Origin: Ruminococcaceae bacterium OttesenSCG-928-L11
GTDB lineage: Bacteria > Bacillota > Clostridia > Oscillospirales > Ruminococcaceae
Assembly: GCA_030265885.1 (NCBI GenBank)
Contig: JAJDGX010000007.1
Span: forward strand, 1-41,315
Length of the DNA stretch: 41,315 nt
Direction of reading: 5' to 3'
Shown: positions 1 to 10,245 of the stretch, in pieces
How the letters are laid out: each line of letters opens with the position of its first letter
Numbering within the stretch: the first letter of the stretch is position 1
Notes under the pieces: model-generated
The model's input: only the letters and a program-made list of their open reading frames with translations
What the model was told of the DNA's origin: nothing
Database searches by the model: none
Made by a program: the position numbers and the translations under genes

Positions 1-172
1 AGGCTGTGTGACAGCCATAGCCAACGGGGGCAAGGCGCAAGCCTCGCCCCCGTTACCTGCAGCTAAAACCACTGCAACACAAGCCGGCTTCATTGCTGGA
101 CAAGGAAAAGGATGGGTGCGGAGAGCACGTGGGTGCAGTGCCATATAACAGTCAAACCCACCCTCAGAATAC

Positions 173-206
173 AAAAAAGAACCGACACCCCTCACGGCGT
201 CGGCCC
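173..206 (-). terminator. Probable rho-independent terminator at the end of the minus-strand flagellar operon
   Basis: Minus strand reads CCGACGCC-GTGAGG-GGTGTCGG-TTCTTTTTT just after the fapA stop (stem with one G-T wobble, then T-run). Confidence 0.65.
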
Positions 207-220
207 CTACATACTATAAA

Positions 221-1669
221 CTAACTCAACGGCGAAATCGTTATCTCGCCCTGTACAATGGAAACCCGGCTAAACACAAAGCTTTGCTGCACATTCATAT
301 TCAGCGGGCCAAAGGACAACTGCACCCCGGCATGAATCCGGCCCTTTGCCTCAATGTAGCAGTTGTTCTCCATATTCTGGCGAATCTGCTCCTTTTCCAC
401 CTCTGCCAGGCGGGTTTTGGTGGCCTGCAGGTCACCTTTCAGCTTAATGCGATTGTTGTTGGCAATCAGAATCGTCTGCTTCATTTGGGGGTCTGCTTTC
501 CCTTTTTGAATCAGTTCCGTTACCCGATTCATGATCTGTTCCAGCTTCAAATCCTCTGCCTGAATTTCCTTAATTTTGCTTTGCAGCGCAAGTTTCTCGT
601 CTGCCAGGCTGGTATCCAGATTCTGCATGATAACCTGAGTAGCCAGATGAGAATCCGTCCCGATGGTCTTGCAAATCAGGGCGTTGGAGACGGTAGAACG
701 GCCGCCAATCAGGGTTCCCCGCTTGCCGTTCAGTTCCAGATTGCCGTGACATTCGATGTTGCAGTGCATAATGGAATCCGAGAAAATATTGCCGCCCGCC
801 TTCAGAAAGCAGCCCTGAATAAACCGGCATTTGATGTCGCCACCTGCTGTCAGCGAGCCGCGGTTCATGCCGTTGATGCCGTCGTTGACGATGATATCGC
901 CGCCGGCCTCCAGGGTGGCGCCCTCCACAATGCCCTTTACAGTAATGGTGCCGCCGGATATCACCTTAAAGCCGGAAAGAATGTCGCCGCTTACCACAAC
1001 ATTTCCCACAAAGTTGATGTCGCCGGTGGAGTTATCCACATTGCCCTTTACCGTCATGACAGTCTGCACCGACACAACGCCCTTGTTGACCTCTGCGTTG
1101 CCGTCTACATCGGCCAGCAGCTGCTGCTTATCCTCGGAGTAGTGGGTGTTTTGCCCCGCCACATTGGGGGCTTCTCTGCCCATTTTCCCCTCCAGCACAT
1201 TGCCCAGGATATCGAACCCATCCTCGCCCTTTTCCGGCGGATGAATGTCGCAGAGCACCTGCTCCGCCGTGACATTCTCTATAAGCCCCAGATCCCGGTA
1301 ATCCACGGTGCCGTCCTCCCGGATTTTGGGGCGGGTGTTCCGGTCTACGGTCACATGATAGTCCACATAGCCATCCCGGCCGGTTTCCGGGTACTTGCCC
1401 CGGGCTACAATGCGGGGGGCATTGTATTCCGTATGGGCGCACACGGCCTGGATAACGGCTTTGTCGATGCCCGTTGTGATATTCTCCGCTGCAAGTGCGG
1501 CCTCGATATCTTCGGCCAGCAGCGGCAAAACATCGCCCTCCGGCCGCTGGATAAGCAGTTCCGCCTCCTGGAAGTTGGATGATGCCTTTAGGACAATAAT
1601 GGGCTTCTGGGGTGGCAGAATTTCCTGCTCCAGTTCCTCTCCCAAACGGTTGTCATTTTCCAAAGCCAT
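221..1669 (-). CDS. FapA/DUF342 family protein
   Basis: 482-aa ORF with repetitive beta-helix glycine pattern (GGDIIVNDGI, GGTITVKGIVEGATLEAGGDI) typical of DUF342/FapA; end of fla/che operon. Confidence 0.85.
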   Translation of the reverse strand: MALENDNRLGEELEQEILPPQKPIIVLKASSNFQEAELLIQRPEGDVLPLLAEDIEAALAAENITTGIDKAVIQAVCAHTEYNAPRIVARGKYPETGRDGYVDYHVTVDRNTRPKIREDGTVDYRDLGLIENVTAEQVLCDIHPPEKGEDGFDILGNVLEGKMGREAPNVAGQNTHYSEDKQQLLADVDGNAEVNKGVVSVQTVMTVKGNVDNSTGDINFVGNVVVSGDILSGFKVISGGTITVKGIVEGATLEAGGDIIVNDGINGMNRGSLTAGGDIKCRFIQGCFLKAGGNIFSDSIMHCNIECHGNLELNGKRGTLIGGRSTVSNALICKTIGTDSHLATQVIMQNLDTSLADEKLALQSKIKEIQAEDLKLEQIMNRVTELIQKGKADPQMKQTILIANNNRIKLKGDLQATKTRLAEVEKEQIRQNMENNCYIEAKGRIHAGVQLSFGPLNMNVQQSFVFSRVSIVQGEITISPLS

Positions 1670-2003
1670 GGGTCGCCCTCCTCAAACATAGTTGTTCGAC
1701 AATTCCAGCTTGCCCGGGATTGTGAAGGAATTGTCATACCGCAAAAACAGATAAAGTGGATGCATTTTGGTGCAAAAAACATGCCGTCAGCCATACTTTT
1801 GCCGCTGTTTTCTCGCAAGGTGATCGCAGCAAATCCCAGGGCCGATATTCGGGGGCATTTGCCGCTGGCACACCGTATCTCATCCGGCGTGAATGGGGGA
1901 TTGTCCGAATGCCGCACAATCCGGAGAGGAATCCCCAACCCCACACATGCCCCGAATACACGCAAGGGAGGCCACAGTCGGCCTCCCTATCCGGTTTCAA
2001 CAG

Positions 2004-2723
2004 TTAGCGCAGGCTGTTGACAGTCTGTTCAATTTCGTCGGCAGTTTGCAGCATTTTGGCGCTGAAGGAAAACGCCTTGCTGGCCTCCACCAAATCCGCC
2101 ATTTCCTTGGCGATTTCCACCGCGGAGTTTTCCAGGGCAGACTGGGTAACAGAGGGATATTCGATGGCCACCGCTTCCCCGGATTCGGGGGTGGGATAGA
2201 AGGTGGTGCCCTCCATATTCCACAGGCCATAGGGGTTGGCAAAGCTGAACACGCCCAGCGTCTCCACGTCGAAGGTGAGGTTGCCGTCGTCGTCCTCCTC
2301 GAACTCGATGCGCTCGCCGTCCATGTCGAGGACATACTCGCCGCTGCCATTGATTAAGTACCAGGTATCGTCGTTATTGCTCATGCCAAAGCAGCCGTTG
2401 CGGGTGTAGCGAATTTCGCCGGACATGGATTCCACGGCAAAAAAGGCGTTTTCCTCGGTCAGGGCAAAGTCCAGGCTGCGGCCGGTGGGGGTGGGGGCGC
2501 CCTGGAACACCATGACGTCGTTTTTGTTTATTTTTACGCCGTGGCCTACGTTGGCCGCCTCCGCGTCGGGCCGGTTCAGGTTTTGGTAAATCAAATCCTT
2601 GAAGGCGGTACGCATGGGCTTGAAGCCCACTGTGCTGACGTTGGAGATGTTGTTGGCGATGGTATTGATGTGATCCTGGTGGCCAATGAGGCCGGAGCGG
2701 GCGGAATAAAATCCTCTAATCAT
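2004..2723 (-). CDS. flgG: Flagellar hook-basal body protein (FlgF/FlgG family)
   Basis: MIRGFYSARSGLIGHQDHINTIANNISNVSTVGFKPMRTAF N-terminal rod signature and conserved C-terminal helix. Confidence 0.8.
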   Translation of the reverse strand: MIRGFYSARSGLIGHQDHINTIANNISNVSTVGFKPMRTAFKDLIYQNLNRPDAEAANVGHGVKINKNDVMVFQGAPTPTGRSLDFALTEENAFFAVESMSGEIRYTRNGCFGMSNNDDTWYLINGSGEYVLDMDGERIEFEEDDDGNLTFDVETLGVFSFANPYGLWNMEGTTFYPTPESGEAVAIEYPSVTQSALENSAVEIAKEMADLVEASKAFSFSAKMLQTADEIEQTVNSLR

Positions 2724-2787
2724 AGGAAACCCTCTTTCTGGTTGGTGACGCGCATTTTAATGCAGCGATTGACCGAGTGCGTAAAGG

Positions 2788-3570
2788 TTAGCCTTGGCTG
2801 ACGCGGCTGATGCGGTTGGCGGCCTGCTCGGAGAGCTCGTCGTACATGCGGACAAGCTGGCTGCAGCTTTGCAGGGAACGTTGGCTGGCAATCATCAGGC
2901 TCATTTCCTCGGCCATGTTGACGTTGGAGCGCTCCAGGATGCCCTGGCGAATCATGAAGGTGGGGGCCTCGGCGTCGGCAATGGAGTAGTCGGTGGAGAT
3001 ATACATGCCGTTGGCGGCTTTTTCCATGGCGTCGTAGTCCTCGGGGACAGCCAGGATGATACGGCCGATTTGGGTGGCTTCCTCCTCGTCCTCGGCCCGC
3101 ACAAAGACATCGCCGTTGAAGTCGACCTCAAAGTCGGAGGTGCCAATCTGGATGTCGCCGCCGTCGCCCTGAACCCGGCCCAGACCGGGCAGCACCAGGT
3201 AGCCCTCTTCATCCAGAGAGAACTGGCCGTCGCGGGTCAGGTACTCGCCGTTGTCGTTGGCGACAATAAAGAAGCCGTTGCCCAGAATGGCCATATCCAT
3301 GGGGCGGTAGGTGGTCTCGATGCCGCCCTGCTCGTAGACGGTGTAGTCCTCGTCGATGGTGTTCATAAAGACGCCCTTGCCGATATCGACGGTGGGCCGG
3401 TACTGGTAGGCGTTCATGCGCACCGCCACATGCTCGCCAAAGGTGCCCTCCACCAGAATGTCCCGTTTGTAGCCGGTGGTGGAGACATTGGCGATGTTAT
3501 TGGAGATGTTGTTCAGCTTCTTTTGCTGGGTGACCATGCCGGAGGCGGCGGTATAAAAGCCTCTTACCAT
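2788..3570 (-). CDS. flgG: Flagellar hook-basal body protein (FlgF/FlgG family), second copy
   Basis: MVRGFYTAASGMVTQQKKLNNISNNIANVSTTGYKRD; likely start is the internal Met at 3570. Confidence 0.8.
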   Translation of the reverse strand: MVRGFYTAASGMVTQQKKLNNISNNIANVSTTGYKRDILVEGTFGEHVAVRMNAYQYRPTVDIGKGVFMNTIDEDYTVYEQGGIETTYRPMDMAILGNGFFIVANDNGEYLTRDGQFSLDEEGYLVLPGLGRVQGDGGDIQIGTSDFEVDFNGDVFVRAEDEEEATQIGRIILAVPEDYDAMEKAANGMYISTDYSIADAEAPTFMIRQGILERSNVNMAEEMSLMIASQRSLQSCSQLVRMYDELSEQAANRISRVSQG

Positions 3571-3611
3571 ATTGCTTCCCATCCTTTCGAGTACAGTTCA
3601 AGGGCGCGAAC

Positions 3612-3915
3612 CTACTTTCTTTTGGAAAAAAGAAAGTAGCAAAGAAAATCTAATCGCTTCGCGTTCCTTATTTAGGGAATCGCGGAGCGGGTATTTTAGA
3701 GTTCTTCCCTTTGCTAAAAGGTACCAGCAAAGAAAATTCAATCGCTTCGCGTTGTCTTATTTAGGGGATCGCGGAGCAGGTATTTTAGAGTTCTTCCCTT
3801 TGCTAAAAAGGTATCAGCAAAGAAAATTCAATCGCTTCGCGTTGTCTAATTTAAGGAATCGCGGAGCGGATATTTTTTCTTTGGTTCTTTCTTTTTTGAT
3901 TCAAAAAGAAAGAAC
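3612..3915. repeat. Three-unit ~88-90 bp tandem array of nested hairpins, flanked by perfect 12- and 13-bp-arm hairpins
   Basis: Units start AGCAAAGAAAA at 3638, 3726, 3816; each has CGCTTCGCG...CGCGGAGC; units 1 and 2 end CTTTGCT. Flanks: CTACTTTCTTTT-ggaa-AAAAGAAAGTAG (3612-3639) and GTTCTTTCTTTTT-tgattc-AAAAAGAAAGAAC (3884-3915). Confidence 0.9.
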
Positions 3916-3923
3916 GACCTTAC

Positions 3924-4712
3924 CTATGCGGTGATGTATTCTTTCATGTTGCGTTTCATTTTGACGATGGCGGCCGAGTGAATCTGGCACACCCGGGATT
4001 CGCTGACGCCTAAAATGCCCGCAATTTCCTTTAGCTTCAGCTTTTCGTAGTAGTACAGGGAGATGACGGTGCGCTCCCGCTCGTTGAGGGCGTCGATGGA
4101 GGCGGCCAGCTGCTGGCGGAGTTCATCCTCCATCAGCTTGCGCTCGGGGGATTCCTCGGTGCTGTCGGTGGCAAATTCGTCGCCGCCCACCGAGGACATT
4201 TTCTGCCAGACAACCTCCTCGTAGGAGAGCAGGTTGAAGGAATAGGTTTGCTCCATTACCCTGTCCAGCTGGTTGAGACTCAGGTTCATTTCCTTGGCCA
4301 GCTCCTGGTGGGTGGGCTGGCGGCCCAACTCGGTGCAGAGCTTGTTGTTGGCTGTTTCCAAGTCCCGGGAAAGCTTTCGCAGCCGCCGGGGAATCCAGTC
4401 CTGAGCCCGGATGTAGTCGATGATGGCGCCCTTGACCTTGATGGAGGCGAAGGTCTCAAACTTGATATTGCGGGAGACATCGTATTTTTCCACGGCGTCG
4501 ATTAGGGCGATGATGCCCTGGTTGACCACGTCGTCCAGCTGGGCGTAGTTTTTATAGGTTCCCCGCATTCGCAGGGCAATGCACTTGACCAGCTGGGAGT
4601 AGTGCATCACAATATCGTTGCGCAAGCCCATATCCCGGGTTTGCATGTATTCCTCCCACACACTGGGATCCAAGGTTTTGTCGGTTGATTCCTGAATGAC
4701 TGCTTCCGCCAT
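3924..4712 (-). CDS. fliA: FliA/WhiG (SigD)-family RNA polymerase sigma factor
   Basis: Region 2 (FETFASIKVKGAIIDYIRAQDWIPRRLRK) and region 4 (LKEIAGILGVSESRVCQIHSAAIVKMK). Confidence 0.92.
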   Translation of the reverse strand: MAEAVIQESTDKTLDPSVWEEYMQTRDMGLRNDIVMHYSQLVKCIALRMRGTYKNYAQLDDVVNQGIIALIDAVEKYDVSRNIKFETFASIKVKGAIIDYIRAQDWIPRRLRKLSRDLETANNKLCTELGRQPTHQELAKEMNLSLNQLDRVMEQTYSFNLLSYEEVVWQKMSSVGGDEFATDSTEESPERKLMEDELRQQLAASIDALNERERTVISLYYYEKLKLKEIAGILGVSESRVCQIHSAAIVKMKRNMKEYITA

Positions 4713-4768
4713 GCCGCAGCACCTCCCTTCCTAGGGGTTTCTCTATATTTCGGTTCGGTAAAAATCGG

Positions 4769-6838
4769 TTAAATCTGGACGTTGGCCAGTGCCTGAATTT
4801 GGACAGTGGGGTCAATTTCGCTGAAGGAGAGCACCACAATATTGGGGTTGAACTGATCCAGCATTTTCTTGAGATAAATACGCACGATGGGCGATGTCAG
4901 CACAATGGGCACGGGGACGATGTCCTTGATGGCGTTGATGTCGTCGATAAGGCTGCCGACGATGCGCTGCACCTTGTCCGGCTCCATGGCCATATAGGTG
5001 CCGTGCTCGCCCTTTTTGAGGCTGTTCATAATGGCCTGCTCGATTTCCTGATCCACCGTCACCACCTTGATGACATTGCCCATGACATACTGGCGGGTAA
5101 TGGTGCGGCGCAGCTTTTGCCGGCAATATTCGGTGAGCAGGTCGGTGTCCTTGACAGAGGGGGCGTAATCGCTGAGGGTTTCCAGGATGGACTCCATATC
5201 CTTGACGGGAACACCCTCCCGCAGGAGGTTGGAGAGGATTTTCTGCAAATCGCCCACGGATACAAGGCCGGGAACCACGTCGTCCACAATGGCTTTGTTT
5301 TGGCGGGAGACATTCTCCAGCAGGGCCATGATATCCTGCCGGGTCAGCACCTCGTGGATGTGGCGCTTGACAATTTCGGACATGTGGGTGACGATGACCG
5401 ACAGGGGGTCGATGACGGTGTAGCCGTAGACCTCGGCAGTTTCCCGCAAATCCTCGGTGATCCATTTGCTGGGGATGCCGTAGGCGGGCTCGACGGTGTC
5501 GATGCCGTCAATCTCGTCGATGACGTTGCCGGGGTCAAGGGCCAGATAATAATCCACCAGAACCTCGCCGCGGCCAACCTCCTCGCCCTTGATTTTGATG
5601 ACGTATTGGTTGGGGTTCAGCAGGCCGTTGTCCACCATGCGGACAGTGGGAACCACCACGCCGTATTCCGATGCGAACTGTTTGCGGAACATGACGATGC
5701 GGTCGATGAAGCTGCCGCCGGAGCTTTCATCCACGTGAGGGATGAGGCTGTAGCCAAACTCCATGGTAATGGGGTCAACTCCCAGCAGCGTATAGACATT
5801 GTCGATGTTTTTGTAGTATTCGGCTTCGTTGAGCATTTCCGGCATGGGCTCTTCCAGGTCGATGCCGGCACCGCCGCCCTCGGCCACAAGGGCTGCCTCG
5901 CGGCGGGTGCGGTTGAGGATGAAGGCCAGCACATACAGTGTGCCGGAAATGAGGAAGATTTGGGCCTTGGGGGAGCCGGGAATCAGGGCCATGGCAAGCA
6001 CCGCGGTTCCGCCGATGGCAAGGGCTACCGGGTAGCCCAGCATTTGGCGGGCAATGTCGCCGATGAGGTTGTCCTCGGAGGAGGAGCGGGTTACAATCAA
6101 ACCGGTGGCCACCGCAATCAGCAGGGACGGAACTTGGGAGACCAGACCGTCACCGATGGTGGCGATGGTGTAGGTGGTGAGCACCGTGGCGAAATCCATG
6201 CCGCCGGAGACCATACCGATGATGACGCCGCCGATGAAGTTGATGAGCGTGATGACGATGGAGGCGATGGCGTCGCCCTTGACAAACTTGGTGGCACCGT
6301 CCATGGCGCCGTAGAAGTCGGCCTCCCGCTGGATTTTGGCGCGGCGTTCCTTGGCCTGCTGCTCATCGATGAGGCCGCTGTTGAGGTCGGCGTCGATGGC
6401 CATCTGCTTGCCGGGCATGGCGTCCAAGGTGAAGCGGGCAGATACCTCGGCGACGCGCTCCGAACCTTTGTTGATGACGAAAAAGTTGACGAATACGATG
6501 ATGAAAAAGATGACAAAACCGACCACCGGGTCGCCCTGGATGACGAAGTTACCGAAGGTTTCGATGACCTTACCGGCGGAGCCGCCCTCGGTGAGGATGA
6601 GGCGGGTGGAGGAGACGTTCAGGGACAGACGCAACAGCGTGGTTATCAGCATCAGGGAGGGGAAGATGGATAGATCCAGGGTCTCCTTGATGTACATGGT
6701 CATGAGCAGAATGACAAAGGAAAGGGTGATATTGAACATGAACATAAAGTCCAGCACTGCCGTGGGCAGCGGGACGATGAGTATGACTATGACAAAGACC
6801 AGGAATATGGCAACGCCGTTGTTCAATAGCTTTCGCAT
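4769..6838 (-). CDS. flhA: Flagellar biosynthesis protein FlhA
   Basis: 689 aa; FHIPEP-family motifs (DAMPGKQMAIDADLNSGLIDEQQAKERR). Confidence 0.95.
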   Translation of the reverse strand: MRKLLNNGVAIFLVFVIVILIVPLPTAVLDFMFMFNITLSFVILLMTMYIKETLDLSIFPSLMLITTLLRLSLNVSSTRLILTEGGSAGKVIETFGNFVIQGDPVVGFVIFFIIVFVNFFVINKGSERVAEVSARFTLDAMPGKQMAIDADLNSGLIDEQQAKERRAKIQREADFYGAMDGATKFVKGDAIASIVITLINFIGGVIIGMVSGGMDFATVLTTYTIATIGDGLVSQVPSLLIAVATGLIVTRSSSEDNLIGDIARQMLGYPVALAIGGTAVLAMALIPGSPKAQIFLISGTLYVLAFILNRTRREAALVAEGGGAGIDLEEPMPEMLNEAEYYKNIDNVYTLLGVDPITMEFGYSLIPHVDESSGGSFIDRIVMFRKQFASEYGVVVPTVRMVDNGLLNPNQYVIKIKGEEVGRGEVLVDYYLALDPGNVIDEIDGIDTVEPAYGIPSKWITEDLRETAEVYGYTVIDPLSVIVTHMSEIVKRHIHEVLTRQDIMALLENVSRQNKAIVDDVVPGLVSVGDLQKILSNLLREGVPVKDMESILETLSDYAPSVKDTDLLTEYCRQKLRRTITRQYVMGNVIKVVTVDQEIEQAIMNSLKKGEHGTYMAMEPDKVQRIVGSLIDDINAIKDIVPVPIVLTSPIVRIYLKKMLDQFNPNIVVLSFSEIDPTVQIQALANVQI

Positions 6839-7025
6839 TCACATGCTTCCTTTATCTGTAAGAGGCAATGTCCCGCAAATGGGCCGGAACAGTCCCTCGC
6901 TTCTATGGTTCCCGCCGGAATCCGGCGCATGAGTGCAATTTTTTGGATGGGTGGGACAATCGCTGTGGGGCGCGATTGGAAAAGGATGGATGAAAATTGA
7001 CTGCGTGCGGCAAGCCGGTCGAGGG

Positions 7026-8090
7026 CTATTTGGCCCGGGTGTACAGCCATGCCAGCAGCTCCGCCACCGCCTGGTACAGCTCGGCGGGGATGTAGTCGTC
7101 CACCTCGGCCAGTTCGTAGAGGCTGCGGGCCAGCGGTGGATTCTCCACCATAATTATATCATACTTTTCCGCTTCCGCGATGATTTTTTCCGCAATTTTA
7201 TCCTGTCCCTTTGCCAAAACCTTGGGGGCGAAGTCCTCGTCCAGCGAATATTTGAGGGCGATGGCAAAGTGGGTCGGGTTACGGACGACTACGTCGGCGT
7301 CCTGCACCTGCTGCATCATGCGGCGCTGGGCGTACTCCCGCTGCTTTTGCCGGCGGGCGCTTTTGATTTCGGGGTTACCCTCCATCTGCTTGTATTCGTC
7401 CTTGACCTCCTGCTTGGTCATGCGGATGTTTTTTTCATATTCCCAGCGCTGGTAGAGGTAGTCCAGGGCCGCCACCGCGCCAAAGGCGATTCCCGTTGTG
7501 CGCACCAGGGAGAGAATCTCCTGGCCGGCGTACACGGCACCCTGGTAAAGATCCCATTCCAGCATTTGGGGGACGTAGAAAAATGCCTTTTGGATGTTGC
7601 TGTAGAGAATCCAGGTAAGCACCACAATTTTGATGAGGGACTTGACCAGCTCTACCAGTGAACGGAGCGAAAACAGCCGCTGGAAGCCCTTGATGGGGTC
7701 GATGCGCTCCATTTTAAACTTGATTTGCTCGTAGGAAAAGAGGAACCGGGTTTGGGCGCCTACCGCCAGGAATATGACCAGGCCAATGATGGCCATGGCG
7801 GGCAGGGCCGTGGTGCCTATCAGCACCAAAATCTCGGTCATAATGTTCATGACCTCGCCGGTGCCCAGGACATCCACATTGACAATGCGGGACATTTGGA
7901 GGGTGTAGTTTTCCTTGACCTGGCTGAGAAAGCCCCCGATGAAGTAGCTGATCACATAAAAGGAGACTACCAGAGATACGACGGTGGTAATATCCTTGCT
8001 CATAAAGATATTACCCTTTTTTCGTTCGTCCTCCCGCTTTTTCGGGCTGGCCTGTTCGGTTTTTTCCTCGTTCTGCTCCGGCATTGTCAT
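7026..8090 (-). CDS. flhB: Flagellar biosynthesis protein FlhB
   Basis: NPTHFAIALKY autocleavage motif; start near the second Met after a strong RBS. Confidence 0.95.
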   Translation of the reverse strand: MTMPEQNEEKTEQASPKKREDERKKGNIFMSKDITTVVSLVVSFYVISYFIGGFLSQVKENYTLQMSRIVNVDVLGTGEVMNIMTEILVLIGTTALPAMAIIGLVIFLAVGAQTRFLFSYEQIKFKMERIDPIKGFQRLFSLRSLVELVKSLIKIVVLTWILYSNIQKAFFYVPQMLEWDLYQGAVYAGQEILSLVRTTGIAFGAVAALDYLYQRWEYEKNIRMTKQEVKDEYKQMEGNPEIKSARRQKQREYAQRRMMQQVQDADVVVRNPTHFAIALKYSLDEDFAPKVLAKGQDKIAEKIIAEAEKYDIIMVENPPLARSLYELAEVDDYIPAELYQAVAELLAWLYTRAK

Positions 8091-8187
8091 CCCCCCTTTG
8101 AATCCGAATGGGCGGCCTGCCGCCGTAGAAAGGCCGGCTCCGCCCTGGGGAAGGGACACCCTTTACGGAGGTGCCATGTCGGGGCCG

Positions 8188-8955
8188 CTATAAAAAGGCC
8201 ATCCAGGCCTCGTGGAGATATTCAAAGCACAACTCGATCAGGCTCTCGAAGTACCCTGTCATGGGGGCGACCAGCACATACAGCAAGAAAATGCCGATGA
8301 GCAGCTTGAATTGTATATTCACCACAAACACGTTGATTTGCGGGATAATGCGCATGATAATTCCCACAGCCATGGAGGTGATAATCTCGATGACGATGAC
8401 GGGGAGGGCCAGCTTTACGGCAAAAATCAGAATGACGCTCAGCAACTCCGGAAGGTAGTAGAAGCCGTCGAAGTTGAGCCAGGTGCCGCCCACCGGCAGG
8501 ATATAAAAGGTGTTGGTAATCAGCTTGAAAAAGGTGAGGTGATTGTTGGTGCCAAAGAAGATAAGCAGGAACATGACGTTCATGATGCTGGCGGAAACGG
8601 AGATGGAGGTGTTGGATCCGGGGTCAAACGCCTTGGACATGGAAATGCCCATCTGCATGTCGATGGTCTCGCCGCCCACCACGATGATTGCCAGGAACAT
8701 CCGCAGCAGCAGGCCTGTCACAAAGCCCAGCAGCAACTCCTTGGCCATCAGGATGAGGAGGGGGAAAATCATGGGATCCGCCACGGGGGCCTCGGGCACC
8801 ACGCCGATTAGCATGATGGACATGACCATGGCGATTCCCGCGTTGACCATGGAGGGGACATTGGCGCGGCCGAATATGGGGTTTAACACCAGCATTCCCA
8901 CCATGCGCACCATTATCAACATAAAGGTGAGGGCCTGGCTTGTCTCAATCGTCAT
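8188..8955 (-). CDS. fliR: Flagellar biosynthetic protein FliR
   Basis: Hydrophobic 255-aa protein with FliR signature, between flhB and fliQ. Confidence 0.92.
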   Translation of the reverse strand: MTIETSQALTFMLIMVRMVGMLVLNPIFGRANVPSMVNAGIAMVMSIMLIGVVPEAPVADPMIFPLLILMAKELLLGFVTGLLLRMFLAIIVVGGETIDMQMGISMSKAFDPGSNTSISVSASIMNVMFLLIFFGTNNHLTFFKLITNTFYILPVGGTWLNFDGFYYLPELLSVILIFAVKLALPVIVIEIITSMAVGIIMRIIPQINVFVVNIQFKLLIGIFLLYVLVAPMTGYFESLIELCFEYLHEAWMAFL

Positions 8956-9022
8956 GGTTCCGCCACATCCTCCGGGAAAGCATCTGTGTTACAGGCTGTC
9001 GGTTATCCGTAATGCGCGCGAT

Positions 9023-9289
9023 TTACCCATAAAGCGCTATCATTTCAAAGATGTACACCGTGAAGGCTTTCATCTCCTCGATCATCCAGGGCCCCATAAG
9101 CATGAGAATCAGGGCGATGGCGATAAGCTTGGGCACAAAGGTGAGGGTTTGCTCGTGCACCTGGGTGGCGGCCTGTATGATGGCGATGACAAGGCCGACA
9201 AGCACGCTGACTATCAAAACGGGAGCGGCCAGCTTCAGCGCAGTCATCAGCGCTGCGCCGAATATTTCCATTACTACGCCGTCATCCAT
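9023..9289 (-). CDS. fliQ: Flagellar biosynthetic protein FliQ
   Basis: 88 aa, VGLVIAIIQAATQVHEQTLTFVPKL motif. Confidence 0.93.
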   Translation of the reverse strand: MDDGVVMEIFGAALMTALKLAAPVLIVSVLVGLVIAIIQAATQVHEQTLTFVPKLIAIALILMLMGPWMIEEMKAFTVYIFEMIALYG

Positions 9290-9397
9290 GCCTGTCCTCC
9301 CTTTTGACAGATTGCCGCAAGGTGGCGGCGCAAGGCGGCATCCACTGCCGCGAGAGTAGCTGCTGTGCCGCCGGCTGCCTGTGGCTGCCGGCCAGAG

Positions 9398-10243
9398 TTA
9401 GAGGGTATAGCCCATCACCATGGATTTAATCAGCAGGCCCCAGCCATCCACCAGCACAAACAGCATCAGCTTGAAGGGCAGGGAGATGGTCATTGGCGGC
9501 AGCATCATCATACCCATGGACATCAGGGCGCTGGACACCACCATATCGATGATGAGAAACGGTATAAACAGGTAAAAGCCCCAGGTAAAGGCCCGTTTGA
9601 GTTCGCTTGTCACAAAGGCGGGGATGATGGTAGTCATGGCGTAGTCGTGGACATCCTCCTGGATTTCGGCCTTGGAGATTTCCACAAACAGGTTCAGGTC
9701 ATCCTCCCGGATTTGCTTGAGCATAAAGTCCTTGAGGGGCACCTGGGCTCGCTCCAGGAATTCCTCGGAGCTGATGTCCCCCTCGCTGAAGGGCTGGTAG
9801 GCGTCGGCGTTGATTTCTGTCAGCACCGGCTGCATCACGAAGAGGGTCAGCATCAGAGCCAGGCCAATCAAGACCTGGTTGGGGGGTGTTTGCTGCAGGC
9901 CAATGGCGTTGCGCAGCAGGGAAAAGGTGACGATAAACCGCGTGAAGCAGGTCATCATCAGCAAAATAGAGGGCAGCAGCGTCAGAATGGTGAGCAGGAG
10001 AAGCACCCGCACTGCATCGGAGCCGCCGCCGTTGATGTTGATCTGGATGTTGGGATCCACTGTGCCGGGGCCACCGCCTACGTCGGCGGAATCGGATGTG
10101 GCTACCCCGGGGGATGTCACGGCCGCCGAGGCCGGCGCCGCCATAAGCACGACAACTCCCACAACAAAAAGAAGCAGCAGCACAATACTCCACACTTTAC
10201 GCTTCATGAAGGACTTGTTCTTCCGGAAGGACTCATTCTTCAT
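9398..10243 (-). CDS. fliP: Flagellar biosynthetic protein FliP
   Basis: TCFTRFIVTFSLLRNAIGLQQTPPNQVLIGLALMLTLFVM; signal peptide at N-terminus. Confidence 0.95.
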   Translation of the reverse strand: MKNESFRKNKSFMKRKVWSIVLLLLFVVGVVVLMAAPASAAVTSPGVATSDSADVGGGPGTVDPNIQININGGGSDAVRVLLLLTILTLLPSILLMMTCFTRFIVTFSLLRNAIGLQQTPPNQVLIGLALMLTLFVMQPVLTEINADAYQPFSEGDISSEEFLERAQVPLKDFMLKQIREDDLNLFVEISKAEIQEDVHDYAMTTIIPAFVTSELKRAFTWGFYLFIPFLIIDMVVSSALMSMGMMMLPPMTISLPFKLMLFVLVDGWGLLIKSMVMGYTL

Positions 10244-10245
10244 GC

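Noticed and set aside
3572-3934. 120-aa plus-strand ORF over the tandem hairpins
   Set aside because: Repeats in the protein (QQRKFNRFALS) are a by-product of the ~90-bp DNA repeats; no RBS or family.
4799-6673. Large plus-strand ORFs antisense to fla genes (also 284-1582, 17815-19995, 24264-25790, 2794-3639)
   Set aside because: Shadow ORFs in GC-rich sequence opposite clear flagellar genes; H/G/V/L-rich translations with no family resemblance.
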